NCBI GenBank assembly: GCA_025360005.1
Contig: JANYDA010000026.1
Coordinates: forward strand, 33,705-97,704
Source: Fibrobacteria bacterium
GTDB lineage: Bacteria; Fibrobacterota; Fibrobacteria; UBA11236
Direction: 5' to 3'
Length of the DNA: 64,000 nucleotides
Below are positions 32,634 to 41,374 of this stretch, in pieces (position 1 is the stretch's first letter; every line of letters starts with the position of its first letter). Under the pieces are notes generated by a model. That model had not been told where the DNA came from. It worked only from the letters and a program-made list of their open reading frames with translations, and made no database searches. The position numbers were made by a program, and so were the translations under genes.

Positions 32634-34573
32634 TTCCGGTGATGCGATCATTCCCCGTTCCGGCCGCCGGTAAACTATTGCCGGCAATCTCGCTTGCCTT
32701 TGCGGGGGCGGTTTTCCCGTCGCCGATCCAACCCCCCATATCCCTGCTGGAACTCGATTCCGTGAAATCGTCCCTGCTGGATCCCAATGGCGTGGGCGTG
32801 AAAGATCTTTCCATGCTGCCGGTCCTGAACCGGCGGGACAGCCTGCGCCTTACGCGCGTGGAGTCGATATTGCGGGAACCTTTCCGGCTGGAGGAAGTGG
32901 CGGCGGAAATCCTTTCCCGCACCGCGGCGGATTCCCTGCGCTCCGGCAAGCCAATCTGTCCGGATTCCCTCTGGCCTCTGTTGGACGTGGCCCCCTGGGG
33001 TAACACAGGGGCTACCCAGGCCGCGCCCGGGGGGCGCCCAAAGGCGGGCGAGGCGGGCGGGACCGGAGTACCGGCGGGAGCGGCCGCCAAGTCCCCGGCG
33101 ATGCCGGCCGATTTCGATCCCGCGCAAGCGCTGGCGGACATACGTGAGGGCCTGCGCGAGCACACTTCGGCCCTGACCGGTCCGGAAAAGGAATTCCTGT
33201 ACAAGGAGGCTCCGGCGCTTTTCCTGCAAGAGGAAGAAGACACCCTGAAATCGCCGGTGGAAAACGAAATGAAGCGCTTGGAAGGCAACGCGCGCACGCA
33301 CAGGATCATGGAACTGGCGGGCAGGCTGAAATGGCCCGGCCTCACGCGCGCTTCGGCGGCGGCTTGGAGATTGGAGACCTGGCTGATCCAATCCTTCCGG
33401 AACGGGGAGGAAGCGGCGGCCATCAGGAAGCTGAAGGCGGCGGCCGGCAAGGATTTTCCCGTACATGTGGGCACGAAAGGATCCGATCGCTACACGGTGG
33501 GCAACGGGATCTGGATCGATCCGGGCGGGGACGATGAATACATCTTCAGCGGGCCCGGCAAGCCGGGGTCCTTCACCATGGTGGTGGACGCGGGTGGAAA
33601 TGATCTCTACCTATCCAAGGACAGTTTGCAGCGTTCCGCCGGGAACATGGGCGTGAGCGTGCTGGCGGATCTGGGGGGATCGGATCGCTACCTGGGATCC
33701 AATTTCGCGTTCGCTTCCGCCGAGTTCGGGTATTCCTCCCTGTTCGACGCGGCGGGCCACGATTCCTATGAAGGCCGTTGCGCTTCGCTGGGATTCGGAT
33801 TCTTCGGCATAGGCGTGCTGCAGGATGAAGGCGGCAACGACGTTTATTCCGCCAGCCTTATGTCGGAAGGGGCCGGTTCTACCAAAGGCGCCGGCATCAT
33901 ATTGGATCGGTTCGGGGAGGACCGTTACCTGGCGCGCCCCACCTTCAAGGACGATTTGCGCTATTCCGATCACTATATCCAGATGGTCCAGGGCTTCGCC
34001 ACGGGGTTCTCGCCGGACTATCCCGGCGGCATCGGCCTTTTGCGCGACGGTAGCGGCAATGATACCTACGAGGCGGATATATTCGGACAGGGCGCGGGGT
34101 ATTGGTATTCGCTGGGACTGCTTATCGACGAAGCGGGGGACGATCGTTACCAGGCCCATCAATACGCGCAGGGCGCCGGCGTGCATATCGCTGCGGGAGC
34201 CTTGCTGGATTTCGGCGGGAACGACAGCTACGCGTCCAAAGGCGTGAGCCAGGGCTGCGGCCATGACTACGGGTTCGGATACCTGTACGACAAATCCGGC
34301 GACGATACCTATCTGGCGACGGACATGAGCCAGGGAGGGGGCAGCGCCAACGGCCTGGGGATATTGCAGGACGCGTCCGGGAACGACATCTATTCGACCT
34401 TGAACCCGGACATGGCCTTGGGGCACGCGGATATGCGGCGGGACCGCGGCAGTTTCGGTTTCTTCCTGGACCGGGGCGGCAAGGACAGATACACGCGCAC
34501 GCCGGGCGACGGGGCGGCCTGGCGCGTATTCAACGGAAAGACCAAAGGCAATGGCTTCGGGCTGGACAAGTAA
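32630..34573 (+). CDS. Exported protein with about 12 DxxGxDxY solenoid repeats
   Basis: A 647-aa protein. A hydrophobic N-terminus (LLPAISLAFAGAVFPSP) looks like a signal peptide. Residues about 35-280 are helical with a Pro/Ala/Gly linker. From about residue 300 to the end, a unit of roughly 28-30 aa repeats about 12 times, each beginning like IDPGGDDEY, VDAGGNDLY, ADLGGSDRY, QDEGGNDVY, LDFGGNDSY or YDKSGDDTY, often with QGxG in the middle. The spaced Asp and Tyr suggest a calcium-binding beta-solenoid, as in RTX proteins but with a different consensus. No family is recognised. It is operonic with a SEC-C protein and a HEAT-like protein. Confidence 0.8.
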   Translation: MIPVMRSFPVPAAGKLLPAISLAFAGAVFPSPIQPPISLLELDSVKSSLLDPNGVGVKDLSMLPVLNRRDSLRLTRVESILREPFRLEEVAAEILSRTAADSLRSGKPICPDSLWPLLDVAPWGNTGATQAAPGGRPKAGEAGGTGVPAGAAAKSPAMPADFDPAQALADIREGLREHTSALTGPEKEFLYKEAPALFLQEEEDTLKSPVENEMKRLEGNARTHRIMELAGRLKWPGLTRASAAAWRLETWLIQSFRNGEEAAAIRKLKAAAGKDFPVHVGTKGSDRYTVGNGIWIDPGGDDEYIFSGPGKPGSFTMVVDAGGNDLYLSKDSLQRSAGNMGVSVLADLGGSDRYLGSNFAFASAEFGYSSLFDAAGHDSYEGRCASLGFGFFGIGVLQDEGGNDVYSASLMSEGAGSTKGAGIILDRFGEDRYLARPTFKDDLRYSDHYIQMVQGFATGFSPDYPGGIGLLRDGSGNDTYEADIFGQGAGYWYSLGLLIDEAGDDRYQAHQYAQGAGVHIAAGALLDFGGNDSYASKGVSQGCGHDYGFGYLYDKSGDDTYLATDMSQGGGSANGLGILQDASGNDIYSTLNPDMALGHADMRRDRGSFGFFLDRGGKDRYTRTPGDGAAWRVFNGKTKGNGFGLDK

Positions 34574-34577
34574 CGGC

Positions 34578-35594
34578 ATGCGCGCGGGAGCTAAGGCATG
34601 GGTGATGGCGTGCGGCTTGGCGTGCATGGCTTGGGGAAAAGCCGACACGGCCGCCTTCCGCTTCGTTCCGCCCGTATTGTCCCATCTGGATTCCCTGTTC
34701 ATCGCGGCCGCCACCGGCGAGCCGCGTTTCAAGCCCATGCGGGACGGCGCCGAGAAGGAGTTGATCGCGGGCGCCGCCGCTACCCTGGACTATCTGCTTG
34801 CGAAGCGCCTCCGCGATCAAACGCCCCGGCAACGGCATTACGTGGAAACCTTGTTCAAAGCCATGGCGGACTCGGGGAAGAACCCTGCGCCGGTGCGGAA
34901 ATTGGCGGGCGCGCTTCCGGGCGCCGCGGACAGCATCCAGGCGCAGCTATTGCACATCGGATCGGAATTGGCAGACTCGTCCTTTTTGCCGGTGGCGCGT
35001 TTGTATTTGCGCGCGGACAGTGTGGAGGTCCGGAAAAACGCATTGCGCAGCTTGGGGAGTTATCCTTCCGGGGCCAATCCCGCCTTGTTGCTGGCCGGCC
35101 TGGACAGCACGCGGGATTTGGAACGGCAGGCGCGGTTGTGGGCCTTGGACAAGCAGGCGGAGGTCAAGGACTGGCCGAAGCTCATCCCCATCCTGGCTGA
35201 TGAGAACCTATACAACCGTCAACTGGCGCGCCGCATCGTGGCCAGGGCCGCGGGCGATTGGGCCCTCCTGGACAACTATGCCCCGGCGGAACCGGAACCG
35301 GAAGAACAATTGGAATGGGTGCTACTCGCGCTGGAAACCCCCGGGGTGGCCTCCAAGGCCTATGTGAGGAAGGCGTTGCCCGCATTGGAACCGGAGACCC
35401 GGAAATTCATCGAATCGATCATGCCGCGGCCCATGCGCAATCTGCGATCGATGCTGCCCGGTTCCTGGATACCGCCCGGTCCGATGGGATCATCGGGATC
35501 CAATCCAGGCGGCTCATCGGGAACGGCGGGTTCGCAGGCCCCGCCGGCACCGAAGGGAACCCCCAAATCCCAAACCGGGAAGTTGCGACCGTAA
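34578..35594 (+). CDS. Exported HEAT-repeat-like protein
   Basis: A 338-aa protein with a signal peptide (MRAGAKAWVMACGLACMAWGKA). Residues about 60-270 are paired helices with HEAT-like spacing (ELADSSFLPVARLYLRADSVEVRKNALRSLGSY, LIPILADENLYNRQLARRIVARA). The C-terminal 60 residues are a Pro/Gly/Ser-rich tail. I choose the ATG at 34578, 4 bp after the solenoid gene stop; the frame also opens at 34551 inside that gene. Joint export with the repeat protein suggests that the two interact in the periplasm or at the surface. Confidence 0.68.
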   Translation: MRAGAKAWVMACGLACMAWGKADTAAFRFVPPVLSHLDSLFIAAATGEPRFKPMRDGAEKELIAGAAATLDYLLAKRLRDQTPRQRHYVETLFKAMADSGKNPAPVRKLAGALPGAADSIQAQLLHIGSELADSSFLPVARLYLRADSVEVRKNALRSLGSYPSGANPALLLAGLDSTRDLERQARLWALDKQAEVKDWPKLIPILADENLYNRQLARRIVARAAGDWALLDNYAPAEPEPEEQLEWVLLALETPGVASKAYVRKALPALEPETRKFIESIMPRPMRNLRSMLPGSWIPPGPMGSSGSNPGGSSGTAGSQAPPAPKGTPKSQTGKLRP

Positions 35595-35720
35595 CGATCA
35601 AGCTCCCCTCTACTTTCTCTATCATGCCGGTATGCCCTCTGCCGCTTCCATTGCTGCCGACGAAACCCGGTTATGCCTTCAAAAACCTGAAACCTGTTCT
35701 GGATCATGGTAGTTTACAGG

Positions 35721-35726
35721 TATAAT
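35721..35726 (+). promoter_or_regulatory. -10 element of gdhA
   Basis: A consensus TATAAT lies 39 nt before the gdhA ATG. The -35 is weak (TTCTGG at 18-nt spacing). A good Shine-Dalgarno, AGGAAAGG, precedes the ATG. The rest of 35595-35765 shows no gene. Confidence 0.55.
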
Positions 35727-35765
35727 TAGCCCGAGCCGTCGTATACAGCCCTCAGGAAAGGCATC

Positions 35766-37022
35766 ATGATCCAACCCAATCTGAAACTGTCCCCTTTCGG
35801 CGCCGTCAATGCCCGCGTGAACCGCGCTTCTGATCTGTTGGACATCAAGGAAAATTATCGGCGCTTGCTGACCACGTGCTGGCGCGAAACCAAGGTCTCC
35901 CTTCCCATCACGGACGACAATGGCGAGATGCGCGTGTTCGAAGGCTACCGCGTGCAGCATAACGGCGTGCGCGGTCCCTACAAGGGCGGGGTGCGTTACC
36001 ATCCGGAAGTGGATCTGGACGAAGTGAAGGCGCTGGCCTCGCTCATGACCTGGAAATGCGCCATCGTGAACATCCCCTTCGGCGGGGCCAAAGGCGGCGT
36101 AAGCGTGGATCCCGGCAAACTCTCCGATCGCGAAATGCAATCGCTGACGCGCCGCTTCGTCTACAGCGTTAAGAACATGATCGGGCCTTATAAGGATATC
36201 ATGGCGCCGGATATGGGCACCAATCCCAAGGTGATGGGCTGGATGATGGACGCCTACGGGCTCATCCACGGGTATACGCCCGCCATCGTCACCGGCAAGC
36301 CCGTCACGCTGGACGGCACCCCTGATCGTTTGGATGCCACCGGGTTGGGCGTGGCGATGATCACGCGCCGGGTCCTGGAAGATCGCAAGGAGTTCCTCAG
36401 CGGCAAGACCGTGGTGGTGCAGGGATTCGGGAACGTGGGCAGCTTCGCGGCCCTGCACCTGCACCGCATGAACGCCAAGGTGGTGGCTATCGGGGACGTT
36501 TCCGGGGTGGTGTACGACAAACGCGGCATCGACGTGGAAAAGCTGATGGCCCATTTTGAAGCCAAGCGATCGCTGGCGGGATTCCCGGAAGGCGAATTCG
36601 CCACCCGCGAAGAACTCGACGTGATGGGAATCGAATGCGATATCCTTGTCCCCGCGGCGCTGGGCCACGTGATCCATGCCGGCAACATGGAAAAGGTCAA
36701 AGCGCGTTACATCATCGAAGGCGCCAACGGACCGTTGATGCCGGAAGCGGACGAATACCTGGGCAAGCAAGGCACCATCATCGTCCCGGATATTTTGGCC
36801 AATGCCGGCGGCGTGGTGGGCTCCTATTTCGAATGGGCCCAGAACATCCAGGTGCACCATTGGGAGCGCGCGGCCAGCAAGCTGGAGCTGGATAAGTTCA
36901 TGTCATCGGCCCTGCAAGGCGTTTCCGCGGCCGCCAAGAAATTCGGGATCAATTACCGGGATGCCGCCTTCGTGGTCGGCGTGGACCGGGTGTACCAGGC
37001 GGCGGTGGCGCGGGGGCACTAG
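35766..37022 (+). CDS. gdhA: Glu/Leu/Phe/Val dehydrogenase (glutamate dehydrogenase)
   Basis: A 418-aa enzyme of the hexameric GDH class. The substrate-binding stretch GPYKGGVRYHPEVDLDEV and the catalytic Lys region NIPFGGAKGGV are exact family hallmarks. The Rossmann loop VVVQGFGNVGSFAA binds the nucleotide. After it comes GDVSGVVYDKRGID; an acidic residue at the strand end would favour NAD, but this cannot be settled by eye. It links ammonia and 2-oxoglutarate to glutamate in the cytoplasm. It is monocistronic, with its own promoter, and convergent with the next gene. Confidence 0.95.
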   Translation: MIQPNLKLSPFGAVNARVNRASDLLDIKENYRRLLTTCWRETKVSLPITDDNGEMRVFEGYRVQHNGVRGPYKGGVRYHPEVDLDEVKALASLMTWKCAIVNIPFGGAKGGVSVDPGKLSDREMQSLTRRFVYSVKNMIGPYKDIMAPDMGTNPKVMGWMMDAYGLIHGYTPAIVTGKPVTLDGTPDRLDATGLGVAMITRRVLEDRKEFLSGKTVVVQGFGNVGSFAALHLHRMNAKVVAIGDVSGVVYDKRGIDVEKLMAHFEAKRSLAGFPEGEFATREELDVMGIECDILVPAALGHVIHAGNMEKVKARYIIEGANGPLMPEADEYLGKQGTIIVPDILANAGGVVGSYFEWAQNIQVHHWERAASKLELDKFMSSALQGVSAAAKKFGINYRDAAFVVGVDRVYQAAVARGH

Positions 37023-37085
37023 GGGAAGAGACCGGGAAGCGGCAGCGGCCCTTGGCGCTCTTCCAATCCCCCCCCCTCTTCAGTC

Positions 37086-37706
37086 TCATGGCAACAGATA
37101 AAACATATGCAGCCCAATCGTTATGTACGTCGTCTCCGATCGATTCGGCAGATGGCCGGATAGGTAACGCGTAAGTTCCAGGTTCAAGTCCAGGCCCAGC
37201 GGCCGGTTGTCGAAGGGCATCCAGTACTTCCCCAGGTCCAGGGTGCCGAATGGCTTGAGACCCGCTTCCAGGCCGCCGAAGTCATAGGCGAAATACCCGC
37301 CCAGGGACAGGCCGAAATATTCGGAGTTGCGGATCGGTTGCGTGTCTTCGTCCCCGAGCCAAAGCTTGCGGACGCTGACGTCGGTCAGGGGGAGATAATC
37401 GTAACCCCGTTTGGCGCCGGCGGGGGCGAAGCGAACTTGCAAACCCAATTGCCAGGAGGCGGGCAAATCCCGGAAGCATCCCAATTGCGGTTGCGTGCCC
37501 AGATCGCTACCGACGGCGACGGACGCGCCGCCCACCAGGAGGGTTGCCGGCTTTATTCTCGGGGGTTCGGATCCGTCGGGAAGGTCATTCGCGGCACGTG
37601 CCGGGGCGGCGGCCAGAAAAAGCGCGAGGGCCGGGAAAACAAAACGCGCCCGGGAGAAGGCGCGTAATACGGTTTTTCGGGAAAAGCGCTCAAGCGGCGG
37701 GGGCAT
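37086..37706 (-). CDS. Predicted outer-membrane beta-barrel protein
   Basis: A 206-aa exported protein with a signal peptide ending in ALFLAAAPARA (about residue 38). The mature part alternates short amphipathic strands (ASWQLGLQVRFAP, YFGLSLGGYFAYDF, GLDLNLELTRYL) and ends TYITIGLHMFYLLP, an aromatic C-terminal strand as in small outer-membrane barrels. No named family is recognised. Its start overlaps the end of pyrD by 17 bp on the same strand, so the two are probably cotranscribed, although a functional link is not obvious. A shorter start at a later Met is not supported. Confidence 0.65.
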   Translation of the reverse strand: MPPPLERFSRKTVLRAFSRARFVFPALALFLAAAPARAANDLPDGSEPPRIKPATLLVGGASVAVGSDLGTQPQLGCFRDLPASWQLGLQVRFAPAGAKRGYDYLPLTDVSVRKLWLGDEDTQPIRNSEYFGLSLGGYFAYDFGGLEAGLKPFGTLDLGKYWMPFDNRPLGLDLNLELTRYLSGHLPNRSETTYITIGLHMFYLLP

Positions 37707-38889
37707 GGCTATCCAAGCTCTGGATGCCGCGGGACCGCATGGCGTCGAGCAGTTCCCGGTTCATCTTGCGGACGGCGTTCCAACGGTAGGCGAGCACGGT
37801 ATAGCATTGCACCGCATCGGCGCCGGCGTCCAGAAGATCCAGGACCTTGGATCCGTGATCGACGCCGCCGCAGGCGAAGATGGCCAGCTTGGGTAATTGG
37901 CGGCGGATGTATTGCACGGCGGGGAGCGTGTTCTTGTAGAGGATGCGGCCCGAGATCCCGCCCTTGGCGCCGCTGGCGCTGACCGGGGGGATATGCGCTT
38001 CCGCCGTGTTCATCTTCAGGTAGCGCGCTTTGTCGCCCGGAAAGGTGTTGAACAGTACCAGCCCGGTTACCCCTGCGTCGGCGATGATCTGCAGGTTTCC
38101 GTCCAGCGCGCGCGCGCTCAGGTCCGGGGAGATCTTGACCAGCACGGCTTTTTTCGGGGCCAGGGTTTTGCGCGCTTCCATGATTTCGCGCAATAGGTCC
38201 GCCAGGAAGGCTTCTTGCGCGTCCAGGCGGTTGTCCCCGGTGTTGGGGCAACTGACGTTGAGCTCGATATAGTCGGCGGCGCGGTAGGCGCGGCGGAAGG
38301 TGGCCAGCACGTCCGCGATCTTCTTATCCGCGTCCTCGATGCCGGGCGTGTCCGCCACGCTGATGCCCAGGGCGAGCTTACGGCGATGGCAAGCGCCCAA
38401 GGCCTTGTCCACTTCCGTGGCGATCACCTCGATGCCGGGATTGTTGAGGCCCATGGAATTGCTCATGGAGCGGTCCAAGGGCAGCATGTGCATGCGCGGC
38501 CGGAAGGGATTTCCCTCCCGCGGACCGCTGGTGGCGGAGCCCACCGATACCGCCCCGAATCCGAGCGCGCTGAATCCGGCCAGATGTTCCGCGAATTTGT
38601 TGCCCCCCGCGGCCAGCATGATGGGGCTGCCCAAGGTGAGCGGGACGCTGCGATCGTGGAAGCGGATGGTCTTCTCGAGATCGGAGTTCGGCCGGCTTCG
38701 CGGGGGTATCGCATCGGATACGGCGGCCAAGGTGGAGAGCAGTCGATGGCGCGTTTCCGGATTGGGGATCATCGCCTTGCCCGCCTCCAACAGGAGATCC
38801 CCCAGACCGCGATGATAGTCGTGGTGGATCACGCCTTGGCTGCGCTGCTCTATTTTCAGGGTGTCCGACATGTTTCCGGTTGTGCTCAC
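37690..38889 (-). CDS. pyrD: Dihydroorotate dehydrogenase family protein
   Basis: A 399-aa FMN barrel enzyme that oxidises dihydroorotate to orotate. FMN and substrate motifs: GFGAVSVGSATSGPREGN, NSMGLNNPG, VLVKISPD, IFACGGVDHG and GADAVQCYT. The catalytic-loop residue is Cys (NVSCPNTG), as in class 1 enzymes; class 2 enzymes have Ser in NxSSPNT. Yet the length and the N-terminal extension (about 55 residues before the barrel) look like class 2. The class, and so the electron acceptor, is uncertain. pyrE lies 15 kb away. AGGAAACATG-like sequence near the ATG at 38871 makes that a possible alternative start. Confidence 0.88.
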   Translation of the reverse strand: MSTTGNMSDTLKIEQRSQGVIHHDYHRGLGDLLLEAGKAMIPNPETRHRLLSTLAAVSDAIPPRSRPNSDLEKTIRFHDRSVPLTLGSPIMLAAGGNKFAEHLAGFSALGFGAVSVGSATSGPREGNPFRPRMHMLPLDRSMSNSMGLNNPGIEVIATEVDKALGACHRRKLALGISVADTPGIEDADKKIADVLATFRRAYRAADYIELNVSCPNTGDNRLDAQEAFLADLLREIMEARKTLAPKKAVLVKISPDLSARALDGNLQIIADAGVTGLVLFNTFPGDKARYLKMNTAEAHIPPVSASGAKGGISGRILYKNTLPAVQYIRRQLPKLAIFACGGVDHGSKVLDLLDAGADAVQCYTVLAYRWNAVRKMNRELLDAMRSRGIQSLDSHAPAA

Positions 38890-39038
38890 GATGACAACTA
38901 TAAAGTAATAAACGGACCCGGCGCAAGGCTCCCGGATGGGATATTGTCGATTGGGGGCCCACGCGGCTTTTTGTTAGATTGCTCCCCTGGGGCCCGCTGC
39001 TACCGGCCCTCCACTCTATTTTCCCGAACGGCAAGAGC

Positions 39039-39635
39039 ATGGCCAAAGTCGTCAAAACTTCGGAAACCCCGAATCCCCTGGCCATCCGGTTCCATCTGGA
39101 CTGCAAGGTGTTGGAATCCGGTTCCCGCTCCTATCCGGACGTCGAGTCCGCCCAGGCCGATCGCACCGCCGCCAAGCTTTTCCAACTGCCCCATGTGACT
39201 TCGGTTTTCTACGTGGGTACCACGGTCACCGTCAACAAGGATGAGGATGGCGACTGGAACGAGCTGATCACCCCCATCGCCGATGTCCTGGAGGAAAGCG
39301 TGTCCCCGGCGGATGCGCCCCAGCGTGCGGATTCCGAACCGGAATTCGACGCCCACGAGGCGGGCGCGCAAATCCAACGTCCGGAAGACTTTTTCAAATT
39401 GAGCCTGGAAGATCAAGTGGTCCACCTCAACCGCATCTTCGATGAGATGGTGCGACCGGGCTTGGCCGGCGACGGGGGCGGACTGGAACTGATGGGCATA
39501 GAAGGCACCACCGTCCGCATCCACTACGAAGGCGCTTGCGGCAGTTGCCCCAGCTCCACTTCCGGCACCTTGATGTATATCGAGGGCGCCCTCCAGCGCA
39601 AGGCCCATCCGGAGCTGACGGTAGTCACGGACTGA
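39039..39635 (+). CDS. Nfu/NifU-type iron-sulfur cluster scaffold protein
   Basis: A 198-aa protein with two domains: an N-terminal Nfu_N domain (about 1-90, TSETPNPLAIRFHLDCKV) and a C-terminal NifU domain (about 115-198) with the cluster cysteines in GACGSCPSS and the usual GDGGGLELMGIEG. It carries or delivers Fe-S clusters to target proteins such as aconitase, which is also encoded in the window. The frame is open upstream to 38979, but homology begins at MAKVVKTSETPN. Its last 11 bp overlap the convergent membrane-protein gene. Confidence 0.9.
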   Translation: MAKVVKTSETPNPLAIRFHLDCKVLESGSRSYPDVESAQADRTAAKLFQLPHVTSVFYVGTTVTVNKDEDGDWNELITPIADVLEESVSPADAPQRADSEPEFDAHEAGAQIQRPEDFFKLSLEDQVVHLNRIFDEMVRPGLAGDGGGLELMGIEGTTVRIHYEGACGSCPSSTSGTLMYIEGALQRKAHPELTVVTD

Positions 39636-40818
39636 TTCCGCCCGGCGCGGGCTTTTCCGGCTGGGAGCCGGATTCCTCCGCTCCCGCTTCCGTTCCCTTT
39701 CCTTCCGCCGCCATCGCGGCCGCCTCCATTTTTTCCCGCCATGCCTCGAAGGCCGGGGCCAATACCCCTTTGCGTTGGCCCGCCCACAGGCGTCGCGCCA
39801 TTTCCCGGCCGAACTCCAGGCTGGGCCGGAATAGATCCGTGAAAAGCGGAAGCGAAAGCAGGAAGCCTTGTAGGTAGGGCGATCGGGATTTTCCGGCCCA
39901 TTGCCAGGGGAACCGTCCCGAAAGCCAACGGCCCAGCAGGATAAGATCGGCCAACCGCACCGAGTACAACGCAAATTGGCGCACGCCTTCCCGCGTTATC
40001 GATTCTCCCCACAGATAGGCCCCAGGGGTATGGAAGAGATGCAGCCAGGCGAGATAGAAGAAGAAGGGCCAGGCATGGAAAAGGATCCGCGCGCGATCGC
40101 GCACCAGCAAGGCGAGCGCGGCCAGCGCGGGCAATTGGATCCGGAAATCAGGCAGCAGCAGCAATCCGGCCAGCCCCGCCAATCCTATCAGGAACGGTCC
40201 GGGAGGTTTCGGGGCGGGAGCGGCGGCCGGCGCGCGCGCGGAGACCACTAGGGGAGCGAACAGGCCTTCAATCTCCCTTTCGGAGAAAAGGATCAGCAAG
40301 GCCACCAGCGCGCCGGAAACCAGCGACCATGCCAGGATGGGACCCACCTGGAAATAGAATCCTGAATGCCGGATCAGGGTGAGATTGACCAGGGCGAGTT
40401 GGAAGCCGTTGAAGGCGGTAGCCATCACGATGCCGGCGCCCAGTATGCCCAGCCAGCCGCGCCGGTAGGCCCAGGCCACCGGTTGTCCCAGCCCCAGGAA
40501 GGTGAGCGCTCCGGAAGCGCTGCCGATGAGGAAGGTGGTGAGCGGTTGCCCGCCATAAAGGATGGTGATGAAATTGCGGGCCAGGAAGAGCGCGAAGGCC
40601 GATCGAGGCCCGTAACGCAGGAGGAACGGCAGGATTACCACATAAGAGAATCCCACCCGCATCCAGGGGAAGAGGGGAATGCGCGGCAGCAGGTTTTCCA
40701 TGATCTGGAGGCTGGAGGCCACCAGCAGGGCCAGGGCGAATCCTTCCGGGGTAACTTTTCTGTTACCTGTCCGTCCGGCTTCGTCGTCCGTATCAATACG
40801 TGACCGCATCCGCCCCAT
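39625..40818 (-). CDS. Gx transporter family protein fused to an EcfT-like membrane domain
   Basis: A 397-aa membrane protein. Residues about 25-190 match the Gx-transporter/heptaprenyl-diphosphate-synthase-component-I family, an ECF S-component-like fold (ALLVASSLQIMENLLPRIPLFPWMRVG, LARNFITILYGG). After a Pro/Ala linker, residues about 205-365 look like the transmembrane T component of ECF transporters (SITREGVRQFALYSVRLADLILLGRWL). The tail is Glu/Ala/Gly rich. Genes of the first family often sit beside NusG-II and ApbE genes and are suspected to move flavin or a precursor. It overlaps the upstream NusG-II gene by 26 bp. The fusion and role are inferred from sequence. Confidence 0.75.
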   Translation of the reverse strand: MGRMRSRIDTDDEAGRTGNRKVTPEGFALALLVASSLQIMENLLPRIPLFPWMRVGFSYVVILPFLLRYGPRSAFALFLARNFITILYGGQPLTTFLIGSASGALTFLGLGQPVAWAYRRGWLGILGAGIVMATAFNGFQLALVNLTLIRHSGFYFQVGPILAWSLVSGALVALLILFSEREIEGLFAPLVVSARAPAAAPAPKPPGPFLIGLAGLAGLLLLPDFRIQLPALAALALLVRDRARILFHAWPFFFYLAWLHLFHTPGAYLWGESITREGVRQFALYSVRLADLILLGRWLSGRFPWQWAGKSRSPYLQGFLLSLPLFTDLFRPSLEFGREMARRLWAGQRKGVLAPAFEAWREKMEAAAMAAEGKGTEAGAEESGSQPEKPAPGGISP

Positions 40819-41230
40819 TCCCGGAACCGCCGGCGCTCTCCTTCGCTCCGGATCCGGATGGCTTGCCGGAACCGTCGTCGGCGCTCCCAGTCATGATCAC
40901 GAGCAATTGCGCCGGCATGCAGATGATTTCGGAATGGGAATGGCCAATGCGGCCCGTGCGAACGCATACCTTGTTACGGCATGGCGAGGAAACAATGCGG
41001 GCGCCGCCCGCGCCCAACTCCAACAGCACCGGGCCTATCTTGGTGGGTATGGTAACCGAATGGATTTCTCCGCTGACGGGATACCAGCCGTATTTCTTGT
41101 TGCCCAGGAAAACCTGCACGGAGGCGCCCGCCTCCATGCGGAAGGCGAGGAATCCCCACACGGAAGCGACCAGGACGGTGAGGATGATCAATGCATCCAA
41201 GGGGCGGAAGAAGGAGCGGGATCGACGCAT
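40793..41230 (-). CDS. NusG domain II-containing membrane-anchored protein
   Basis: A 145-aa protein with one N-terminal transmembrane helix (LDALIILTVLVASVWGFLAF) and an extracytoplasmic NusG-II domain, marked by SSPCRNKVCVRTGRIG, in which two Cys are spaced CX4C, and a third Cys in SEIICMPAQ. The family commonly neighbours Gx-transporter and ApbE-type flavinylation genes. The start is uncertain: ATG 41230 (MRRSRSFFRPLD) is preferred on family length, though the frame runs to 41308. It overlaps the next gene by 26 bp and follows the DsbD-type gene. The cysteines may be substrates of the DsbD/TlpA pair encoded upstream. Confidence 0.82.
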   Translation of the reverse strand: MRRSRSFFRPLDALIILTVLVASVWGFLAFRMEAGASVQVFLGNKKYGWYPVSGEIHSVTIPTKIGPVLLELGAGGARIVSSPCRNKVCVRTGRIGHSHSEIICMPAQLLVIMTGSADDGSGKPSGSGAKESAGGSGNGADAVTY

Positions 41231-41374
41231 CGGTTGGGTGTAAACCGGGTCCTGAGGCCCAGCGCTGAACTCCCTGGGGCCGGGTGCATCCAAGCCCATT
41301 CGCAACAATGTAGTCCGATTTTCAGCGGGCAGGTAGGCAAAGCCGGCGCTGCGGCGCGGGAACGGGTGCCCGCG

